From: Loxodes magnus
Taxonomy: Eukaryota; Ciliophora; Karyorelictea; Loxodida; Loxodidae
Length of the DNA: 64,000 nucleotides
Assembly (NCBI GenBank): GCA_946699065.1
Contig: CAMPDV010001296.1
Span: 53,522-117,521 of the forward strand
Reading direction: 5' to 3'
A program made the position numbers and the translations under genes. Under the pieces are notes generated by a model. It was not told the DNA's origin and did not search any database. It was given only the letters and a program-made list of their open reading frames with translations. Of this stretch, positions 24,701 to 36,700 are shown in pieces; position 1 is the stretch's first letter; each line of letters opens with the position of its first letter.

Positions 24701-27700
24701 AGAGTTCATCGTATCGGGAAGTGGAGATAATACGGTGAGAATATGGGACGTCAAGACAGGTACCTGTAAGACCATGAGTGGTCACACTAGTTATGTATTA
24801 TCTGTGGCTATATCCAGTGATTCAGAGTTCATCGTATCGGGAAGTGGAGATAATACGGTGAGACTATGGGACGTCAAGACAGGTACCAGTAAGACCATGA
24901 GTGGTCACACTAGTTATGTATCATCTGTGGCTATATCCAGTGATTCAGAGTTCATCGTATCGGGAAGTGGAGATAATACGGTGAGACTATGGGACGTCAA
25001 GACAGGTACCAGTAAGACCATGAGTGGTCACACTAGTTAAGTAAGATCTGTGGCTATATCCAGTGATTCAGAGTTCATCGTATCGGGAAGTGGAGATAAT
25101 ACGGTGAGACTATGGGACGTCAAGACAGGTACCAGTAAGACCATGAGTGGTCACACTAGTTATGTATGATCTGTGGCTATATCCAGTGATTCAGAGTTCA
25201 TCGTATCGGGAAGTTGTGATGAGACGGTGAGACTATGGGACGTCAAGACAGGTACCTGTAAGACCATGAGTGGTCACACTAGTTATGTATGATCTGTGGC
25301 TATATCCAGTGATTCAGAGTTCATCGTATCGGGAAGTGGAGATAATACGGTGAGACTATGGGACGTCAAGACAGGTACCAGTAAGACCATGAGTGGTCAC
25401 ACTAGTTATGTATGATCTGTGGCTATATCCAGTGATTCAGAGTTCATCGTATCGGGAAGTAGTGATGAGACGGTGAGACTATGGGACGTCAAGACAGGTA
25501 CCTGTAAGACCATGAGTGGTCACACTAGTTATGTAAGATCTGTGGCTATATCCAGTGATTCAGAGTTCATCGTATCGGGAAGTAGTGATTTGACGGTGAG
25601 ACTATGGGACGTCAAGACAGGTACCTGTAAGACCATGAGTGGTCACACTAGTTATGTATGATCTGTGGCTATATCCAGTGATTCAGAGTTCATCGTATCG
25701 GGAAGTTATGATAATACGGTGAGACTATGGGACGTCAAGACAGGTACCTGTAAGACCATGAGTGGTCACACTAGTTATGTAAGATCTGTGGCTATATCCA
25801 GTGATTCAGAGTTCATCGTATCGGGAAGTGATGATTTGACGGTGAGAATATGGGACGTCAAGACAGGTACCTGTAAGACCATGAGTGGTCACACTAGTTA
25901 TGTATGATCTGTGGCTATATCCAGTGATTCAGAGTTCATCGTATCGGGAAGTGGAGATAATACGGTGAGACTATGGGACGTCAAGACAGGTACCAGTAAG
26001 ACCATGAGTGGTCACACTAGTTATGTATGATCTGTGGCTATATCCAGTGATTCAGAGTTCATCGTATCGGGAAGTAGTGATGAGACGGTGAGACTATGGG
26101 ACGTCAAGACAGGTACCTGTAAGACCATGAGTGGTCACACTAGTTAAGTATGATCTGTGGCTATATCCAGTGATTCAGAGTTCATCGTATCGGGAAGTTG
26201 TGATAATACGGTGAGAATATGGGACGTCAAGACAGGTACCTGTAAGACCATGAGTGGTCACACAAATTAGGTATGATCTGTGGCTATATCCAGTGATTCA
26301 GAGTTCATTGTATCGGGAAGTAGTTATGAGACGGTGAGACTATGGGACGTCAAGACAGGTACCTGTAAGACCATGAGTGGTCACACTAGTTGTTTATCAT
26401 CTGTGGCTATATCCAGTGATTCAGAGTTCATCGTATCGGGAAGTGGAGATAATACGGTGAGACTATGGGACGTCAAGACAGGTACCAGTAAGACCATGAG
26501 TGGTCACACTAGTTATGTAAGATCTGTGGCTATATCCAGTGATTCAGAGTTCATCGTATCGGGAAGTTTAGATAAGACGGTGAGACTATGGGACGTCAAG
26601 ACAGGTACCTGTAAGACCATGAGTGGTCACACAAATTAGGTATGATCTGTGGCTATATCCAGTGATTCAGAGTTCATCGTATCGGGAAGTAGTGATGAGA
26701 CGGTGAGACTATGGGACGTCAAGACAGGTACCAGTAAGACCATGAGTGGTCACACTAGTTATGTATGATCTGTGGCTATATCCAGTGATTCAGAGTTCAT
26801 CGTATCGGGAAGTGCAGATAATACGGTGAGAATATGGGACGTCAAGACAGGTACCTGTAAGACTATGAGTGGTCACACTAGTTATGTATTATCTGTGGCT
26901 ATATCCAGTGATTCAGAGTTCATCGTATCGGGAAGTTGTGATAATACGGTGAGACTATGGGACGTCAAGACAGGTACCTGTAAGACCATGAGTGGTCACA
27001 CTAGTTATGTATATGCTGTGGCTATATCCAGTGATTCAGAGTTCATCGTATCGGGAAGTTATGATTAGACGGTGAGACTATGGGACGTCAAGACAGGTAC
27101 CTGTAAGACCATGAGTGGTCACACTAGTTATGTATATGCTGTGGCTATATCCAGTAATTCAGAGTTCATCGTATCGGGAAGTGCAGATTAGACGGTGAGA
27201 CTATGGGACGTCAAGACAGGTACCTGTAAGACTATGAGTGGTCACACAAATTAGGTATGATCTGTGGCTATATCCAGTGATTCAGAGTTCATCGTATCGG
27301 GAAGTTGTGATAATACGGTGAGACTATGGGACGTCAAGACAGGTACCTGTAAGAATATGAGTGGTCACACAAATTAGGTATGATCTGTGGCTATATCCAG
27401 TGATTCAGAGTTCATCGTATCGGGAAGTAGTGATGAGACGGTGAGACTATGGGACGTCAAGACAGGTACCTGTAAGACCATGAGTGGTCACACAAATTAG
27501 GTATGATCTGTGGCTATATCCAGTGATTCAGAGTTCATTGTATCGGGAAGTAGTTATGAGACGGTGAGACTATGGGACGTCAAGACAGGTACCTGTAAGA
27601 CCATGAGTGGTCACACTAGTTGTTTATCATCTGTGGCTATATCCAGTGATTCAGAGTTCATCGTATCGGGAAGTTTAGATAAGACGGTGAGACTATGGGA

Positions 27701-30700
27701 CGTCAAGACAGGTACCTGTAAGACCATGAGTGGTCACACAAATTAGGTATGATCTGTGGCTATATCCAGTGATTCAGAGTTCATCGTATCGGGAAGTAGT
27801 GATGAGACGGTGAGACTATGGGACGTCAAGACAGGTACCAGTAAGACCATGAGTGGTCACACTAGTTATGTATGATCTGTGGCTATATCCAGTGATTCAG
27901 AGTTCATCGTATCGGGAAGTGCAGATAATACGGTGAGAATATGGGACGTCAAGACAGGTACCTGTAAGACTATGAGTGGTCACACTAGTTATGTATTATC
28001 TGTGGCTATATCCAGTGATTCAGAGTTCATCGTATCGGGAAGTTGTGATAATACGGTGAGACTATGGGACGTCAAGACAGGTACCTGTAAGACCATGAGT
28101 GGTCACACTAGTTATGTATATGCTGTGGCTATATCCAGTGATTCAGAGTTCATCGTATCGGGAAGTTATGATTAGACGGTGAGACTATGGGACGTCAAGA
28201 CAGGTACCTGTAAGACCATGAGTGGTCACACTAGTTATGTATATGCTGTGGCTATATCCAGTAATTCAGAGTTCATCGTATCGGGAAGTGCAGATTAGAC
28301 GGTGAGACTATGGGACGTCAAGACAGGTACCTGTAAGACTATGAGTGGTCACACAAATTAGGTATGATCTGTGGCTATATCCAGTGATTCAGAGTTCATC
28401 GTATCGGGAAGTTGTGATAATACGGTGAGACTATGGGACGTCAAGACAGGTACCTGTAAGAATATGAGTGGTCACACAAATTAGGTATGATCTGTGGCTA
28501 TATCCAGTGATTCAGAGTTCATCGTATCGGGAAGTAGTGATGAGACGGTGAGACTATGGGACGTCAAGACAGGTACCTGTAAGACCATGAGTGGTCACAC
28601 AAATTAGGTATGATCTGTGGCTATATCCAGTGATTCAGAGTTCATTGTATCGGGAAGTAGTTATGAGACGGTGAGACTATGGGACGTCAAGACAGGTACC
28701 TGTAAGACCATGAGTGGTCACACTAGTTGTTTATCATCTGTGGCTATATCCAGTGATTCAGAGTTCATCGTATCGGGAAGTGGAGATAATACGGTGAGAC
28801 TATGGGACGTCAAGACAGGTACCTGTAAGACCATGAGTGGTCACACTAGTTATGTATTATCTGTGGCTATATCCAGTGATTCAGAGTTCATCGTATCGGG
28901 AAGTTGTGATAATACGGTGAGACTATGGGACGTCAAGACAGGTACCTGTAAGACTATGAGTGGTCACACTAGTTATGTATTATCTGTGGCTATATCCAGT
29001 GATTCAGAGTTCATCGTATCGGGAAGTGCAGATTAGACGGTGAGACTATGGGACGTCAAGACAGGTACCTGTAAGACCATGAGTGGTCACACTAGTTATG
29101 TATTATCTGTGGCTATATCCAGTGATTCAGAGTTCATCGTATCGGGAAGTAGTGATGAGACGGTGAGACTATGGGACGTCAAGACAGGTACCAGTAAGAC
29201 CATGAGTGGTCACACTAGTTATGTAAGATCTGTGGCTATATCCAGTGATTCAGAGTTCATCGTATCGGGAAGTCATGATTATACGGTGAGAATATGGGAC
29301 GTCAAGACAGGTACCTGTAAGACCATGAGTGGTCACACTAGTTATGTATTATCTGTGGCTATATCCAGTGATTCAGAGTTCATCGTATCGGGAAGTAGTG
29401 ATAATACGGTGAGAATATGGGACGTCAAGACAGGTACCTGTAAGACTATGAGTGGTCACACTAGTTATGTATTATCTGTGGCTATATCCAGTGATTCAGA
29501 GTTCATCGTATCGGGAAGTTGTGATAATACGGTGAGACTATGGGACGTCAAGACAGGTACCTGTAAGACTATGAGTGGTCACACAAATTAGGTATGATCT
29601 GTGGCTATATCCAGTGATTCAGAGTTCATCGTATCGGGAAGTAGTGATGAGACGGTGAGACTATGGGACGTCAAGACAGGTACCTGTAAGACCATGAGTG
29701 GTCACACTAGTTATGTATGATCTGTGGCTATATCCAGTGATTCAGAGTTCATCGTATCGGGAAGTAGTGATGAGACGGTGAGACTATGGGACGTCAAGAC
29801 AGGTACCAGTAAGACCATGAGTGGTCACACTAGTTATGTATGATCTGTGGCTATATCCAGTGATTCAGAGTTCATCGTATCGGGAAGTGCAGATAATACG
29901 GTGAGAATATGGGACGTCAAGACAGGTACCTGTAAGACTATGAGTGGTCACACTAGTTATGTATTATCTGTGGCTATATCCAGTGATTCAGAGTTCATCG
30001 TATCGGGAAGTTGTGATAATACGGTGAGACTATGGGACGTCAAGACAGGTACCTGTAAGACCATGAGTGGTCACACTAGTTATGTATATGCTGTGGCTAT
30101 ATCCAGTGATTCAGAGTTCATCGTATCGGGAAGTTATGATTAGACGGTGAGACTATGGGACGTCAAGACAGGTACCTGTAAGACCATGAGTGGTCACACT
30201 AGTTATGTATATGCTGTGGCTATATCCAGTAATTCAGAGTTCATCGTATCGGGAAGTGCAGATTAGACGGTGAGACTATGGGACGTCAAGACAGGTACCT
30301 GTAAGACTATGAGTGGTCACACAAATTAGGTATGATCTGTGGCTATATCCAGTGATTCAGAGTTCATCGTATCGGGAAGTTGTGATAATACGGTGAGACT
30401 ATGGGACGTCAAGACAGGTACCTGTAAGAATATGAGTGGTCACACAAATTAGGTATGATCTGTGGCTATATCCAGTGATTCAGAGTTCATCGTATCGGGA
30501 AGTAGTGATGAGACGGTGAGACTATGGGACGTCAAGACAGGTACCTGTAAGACCATGAGTGGTCACACAAATTAGGTATGATCTGTGGCTATATCCAGTG
30601 ATTCAGAGTTCATTGTATCGGGAAGTAGTTATGAGACGGTGAGACTATGGGACGTCAAGACAGGTACCTGTAAGACCATGAGTGGTCACACTAGTTGTTT

Positions 30701-33700
30701 ATCATCTGTGGCTATATCCAGTGATTCAGAGTTCATCGTATCGGGAAGTGGAGATAATACGGTGAGACTATGGGACGTCAAGACAGGTACCTGTAAGACC
30801 ATGAGTGGTCACACTAGTTATGTATTATCTGTGGCTATATCCAGTGATTCAGAGTTCATCGTATCGGGAAGTTGTGATAATACGGTGAGACTATGGGACG
30901 TCAAGACAGGTACCTGTAAGACTATGAGTGGTCACACTAGTTATGTATTATCTGTGGCTATATCCAGTGATTCAGAGTTCATCGTATCGGGAAGTGCAGA
31001 TTAGACGGTGAGACTATGGGACGTCAAGACAGGTACCTGTAAGACCATGAGTGGTCACACTAGTTATGTATTATCTGTGGCTATATCCAGTGATTCAGAG
31101 TTCATCGTATCGGGAAGTAGTGATGAGACGGTGAGACTATGGGACGTCAAGACAGGTACCAGTAAGACCATGAGTGGTCACACTAGTTATGTAAGATCTG
31201 TGGCTATATCCAGTGATTCAGAGTTCATCGTATCGGGAAGTCATGATTATACGGTGAGAATATGGGACGTCAAGACAGGTACCTGTAAGACCATGAGTGG
31301 TCACACTAGTTATGTATTATCTGTGGCTATATCCAGTGATTCAGAGTTCATCGTATCGGGAAGTAGTGATAATACGGTGAGAATATGGGACGTCAAGACA
31401 GGTACCTGTAAGACTATGAGTGGTCACACTAGTTATGTATTATCTGTGGCTATATCCAGTGATTCAGAGTTCATCGTATCGGGAAGTTGTGATAATACGG
31501 TGAGACTATGGGACGTCAAGACAGGTACCTGTAAGACTATGAGTGGTCACACAAATTAGGTATGATCTGTGGCTATATCCAGTGATTCAGAGTTCATCGT
31601 ATCGGGAAGTAGTGATGAGACGGTGAGACTATGGGACGTCAAGACAGGTACCTGTAAGACCATGAGTGGTCACACTAGTTATGTAAGATCTGTGGCTATA
31701 TCCAGTGATTCAGAGTTCATCGTATCGGGAAGTAGTGATGAGACGGTGAGACTATGGGACGTCAAGACAGGTACCTGTAAGACCATGAGTGGTCACACTA
31801 GTTAAGTATGATCTGTGGCTATATCCAGTGATTCAGAGTTCATCGTATCGGGAAGTGGAGATAATACGGTGAGACTATGGGACGTCAAGACAGGTACCAG
31901 TAAGACCATGAGTGGTCACACTAGTTATGTATTATCTGTGGCTATATCCAGTGATTCAGAGTTCATCGTATCGGGAAGTAGTGATGAGACGGTGAGACTA
32001 TGGGACGTCAAGACAGGTACCTGTAAGACCATGAGTGGTCACACTAGTTGTTTATCATCTGTGGCTATATCCAGTGATTCAGAGTTCATCGTATCGGGAA
32101 GTTGTGATTAGACGGTGAGACTATGGGACGTCAAGACAGGTACCTGTAAGACCATGAGTGGTCACACTAGTTATGTATATGCTGTGGCTATATCCAGTAA
32201 TTCAGAGTTCATCGTATCGGGAAGTGCAGATTAGACGGTGAGACTATGGGACGTCAAGACAGGTACCTGTAAGACTATGAGTGGTCACACAAATTAGGTA
32301 TGATCTGTGGCTATATCCAGTGATTCAGAGTTCATCGTATCGGGAAGTAGTGATGAGACGGTGAGACTATGGGACGTCAAGACAGGTACCTGTAAGAATA
32401 TGAGTGGTCACACAAATTAGGTATGATCTGTGGCTATATCCAGTGATTCAGAGTTCATCGTATCGGGAAGTAGTGATGAGACGGTGAGACTATGGGACGT
32501 CAAGACAGGTACCTGTAAGACCATGAGTGGTCACACAAATTAGGTATGATCTGTGGCTATATCCAGTGATTCAGAGTTCATTGTATCGGGAAGTAGTTAT
32601 GAGACGGTGAGACTATGGGACGTCAAGACAGGTACCTGTAAGACCATGAGTGGTCACACTAGTTGTTTATCATCTTTGGCTATATCCAGTGATTCAGAGT
32701 TCATCGTATCGGGAAGTGGAGATAATACGGTGAGACTATGGGACGTCAAGACAGGTACCTGTAAGACCATGAGTGGTCACACTAGTTATGTATTATCTGT
32801 GGCTATATCCAGTGATTCAGAGTTCATCGTATCGGGAAGTTGTGATAATACGGTGAGACTATGGGACGTCAAGACAGGTACCTGTAAGACTATGAGTGGT
32901 CACACTAGTTATGTATTATCTGTGGCTATATCCAGTGATTCAGAGTTCATCGTATCGGGAAGTTGTGATAATACGGTGAGACTATGGGACGTCAAGACAG
33001 GTACCTGTAAGACCATGAGTGGTCACACTAGTTATGTATTATCTGTGGCTATATCCAGTGATTCAGAGTTCATCGTATCGGGAAGTAGTGATGAGACGGT
33101 GAGACTATGGGACGTCAAGACAGGTACCAGTAAGACCATGAGTGGTCACACTAGTTATGTAAGATCTGTGGCTATATCCAGTGATTCAGAGTTCATCGTA
33201 TCGGGAAGTCATGATTATACGGTGAGAATATGGGACGTCAAGACAGGTACCTGTAAGACCATGAGTGGTCACACTAGTTATGTATTATCTGTGGCTATAT
33301 CCAGTGATTCAGAGTTCATCGTATCGGGAAGTAGTGATAATACGGTGAGAATATGGGACGTCAAGACAGGTACCTGTAAGACTATGAGTGGTCACACTAG
33401 TTATGTATTATCTGTGGCTATATCCAGTGATTCAGAGTTCATCGTATCGGGAAGTTGTGATAATACGGTGAGACTATGGGACGTCAAGACAGGTACCTGT
33501 AAGACTATGAGTGGTCACACAAATTAGGTATGATCTGTGGCTATATCCAGTGATTCAGAGTTCATCGTATCGGGAAGTAGTGATGAGACGGTGAGACTAT
33601 GGGACGTCAAGACAGGTACCTGTAAGACCATGAGTGGTCACACTAGTTATGTAAGATCTGTGGCTATATCCAGTGATTCAGAGTTCATCGTATCGGGAAG

Positions 33701-36700
33701 TAGTGATGAGACGGTGAGACTATGGGACGTCAAGACAGGTACCTGTAAGACCATGAGTGGTCACACTAGTTAAGTATGATCTGTGGCTATATCCAGTGAT
33801 TCAGAGTTCATCGTATCGGGAAGTGGAGATAATACGGTGAGACTATGGGACGTCAAGACAGGTACCAGTAAGACCATGAGTGGTCACACTAGTTATGTAT
33901 TATCTGTGGCTATATCCAGTGATTCAGAGTTCATCGTATCGGGAAGTAGTGATGAGACGGTGAGACTATGGGACGTCAAGACAGGTACCTGTAAGACCAT
34001 GAGTGGTCACACTAGTTGTTTATCATCTGTGGCTATATCCAGTGATTCAGAGTTCATCGTATCGGGAAGTTTAGATAAGACGGTGAGACTATGGGACGTC
34101 AAGACAGGTACCTGTAAGACCATGAGTGGTCACACTAGTTGTTTATCATCTGTGGCTATATCCAGTGATTCAGAGTTCATCGTATCGGGAAGTGGAGATA
34201 ATACGGTGAGACTATGGGACGTCAAGACAGGTACCTGTAAGACCATGAGTGGTCACACTAGTTATGTATTATCTGTGGCTATATCCAGTGATTCAGAGTT
34301 CATCGTATCGGGAAGTTGTGATAATACGGTGAGACTATGGGACGTCAAGACAGGTACCTGTAAGACTATGAGTGGTCACACTAGTTATGTATTATCTGTG
34401 GCTATATCCAGTGATTCAGAGTTCATCGTATCGGGAAGTTGTGATAATACGGTGAGACTATGGGACGTCAAGACAGGTACCTGTAAGACCATGAGTGGTC
34501 ACACTAGTTATGTATTATCTGTGGCTATATCCAGTGATTCAGAGTTCATCGTATCGGGAAGTAGTGATGAGACGGTGAGACTATGGGACGTCAAGACAGG
34601 TACCAGTAAGACCATGAGTGGTCACACTAGTTATGTAAGATCTGTGGCTATATCCAGTGATTCAGAGTTCATCGTATCGGGAAGTCATGATTATACGGTG
34701 AGAATATGGGACGTCAAGACAGGTACCTGTAAGACCATGAGTGGTCACACTAGTTATGTATTATCTGTGGCTATATCCAGTGATTCAGAGTTCATCGTAT
34801 CGGGAAGTAGTGATAATACGGTGAGAATATGGGACGTCAAGACAGGTACCTGTAAGACTATGAGTGGTCACACTAGTTATGTATTATCTGTGGCTATATC
34901 CAGTGATTCAGAGTTCATCGTATCGGGAAGTTGTGATAATACGGTGAGACTATGGGACGTCAAGACAGGTACCTGTAAGACTATGAGTGGTCACACAAAT
35001 TAGGTATGATCTGTGGCTATATCCAGTGATTCAGAGTTCATCGTATCGGGAAGTAGTGATGAGACGGTGAGACTATGGGACGTCAAGACAGGTACCTGTA
35101 AGACCATGAGTGGTCACACTAGTTATGTAAGATCTGTGGCTATATCCAGTGATTCAGAGTTCATCGTATCGGGAAGTAGTGATGAGACGGTGAGACTATG
35201 GGACGTCAAGACAGGTACCTGTAAGACCATGAGTGGTCACACTAGTTAAGTATGATCTGTGGCTATATCCAGTGATTCAGAGTTCATCGTATCGGGAAGT
35301 GGAGATAATACGGTGAGACTATGGGACGTCAAGACAGGTACCAGTAAGACCATGAGTGGTCACACTAGTTATGTATTATCTGTGGCTATATCCAGTGATT
35401 CAGAGTTCATCGTATCGGGAAGTAGTGATGAGACGGTGAGACTATGGGACGTCAAGACAGGTACCTGTAAGACCATGAGTGGTCACACTAGTTGTTTATC
35501 ATCTGTGGCTATATCCAGTGATTCAGAGTTCATCGTATCGGGAAGTTGTGATTAGACGGTGAGACTATGGGACGTCAAGACAGGTACCTGTAAGACCATG
35601 AGTGGTCACACTAGTTATGTATATGCTGTGGCTATATCCAGTAATTCAGAGTTCATCGTATCGGGAAGTGCAGATTAGACGGTGAGACTATGGGACGTCA
35701 AGACAGGTACCTGTAAGACTATGAGTGGTCACACAAATTATGTATTATCTGTGGCTATATCCAGTGATTCAGAGTTCATCGTATCGGGAAGTAGTGATGA
35801 GACGGTGAGACTATGGGACGTCAAGACAGGTACCTGTAAGAATATGAGTGGTCACACAAATTAGGTATGATCTGTGGCTATATCCAGTGATTCAGAGTTC
35901 ATCGTATCGGGAAGTAGTGATGAGACGGTGAGACTATGGGACGTCAAGACAGGTACCTGTAAGACCATGAGTGGTCACACAAATTAGGTATGATCTGTGG
36001 CTATATCCAGTGATTCAGAGTTCATTGTATCGGGAAGTAGTTATGAGACGGTGAGACTATGGGACGTCAAGACAGGTACCTGTAAGACCATGAGTGGTCA
36101 CACTAGTTGTTTATCATCTTTGGCTATATCCAGTGATTCAGAGTTCATCGTATCGGGAAGTGGAGATAATACGGTGAGACTATGGGACGTCAAGACAGGT
36201 ACCTGTAAGACCATGAGTGGTCACACTAGTTATGTATTATCTGTGGCTATATCCAGTGATTCAGAGTTCATCGTATCGGGAAGTTGTGATAATACGGTGA
36301 GACTATGGGACGTCAAGACAGGTACCTGTAAGACTATGAGTGGTCACACTAGTTATGTATTATCTGTGGCTATATCCAGTGATTCAGAGTTCATCGTATC
36401 GGGAAGTTGTGATAATACGGTGAGACTATGGGACGTCAAGACAGGTACCTGTAAGACCATGAGTGGTCACACTAGTTATGTATTATCTGTGGCTATATCC
36501 AGTGATTCAGAGTTCATCGTATCGGGAAGTAGTGATGAGACGGTGAGACTATGGGACGTCAAGACAGGTACCAGTAAGACCATGAGTGGTCACACTAGTT
36601 ATGTAAGATCTGTGGCTATATCCAGTGATTCAGAGTTCATCGTATCGGGAAGTCATGATTATACGGTGAGAATATGGGACGTCAAGACAGGTACCTGTAA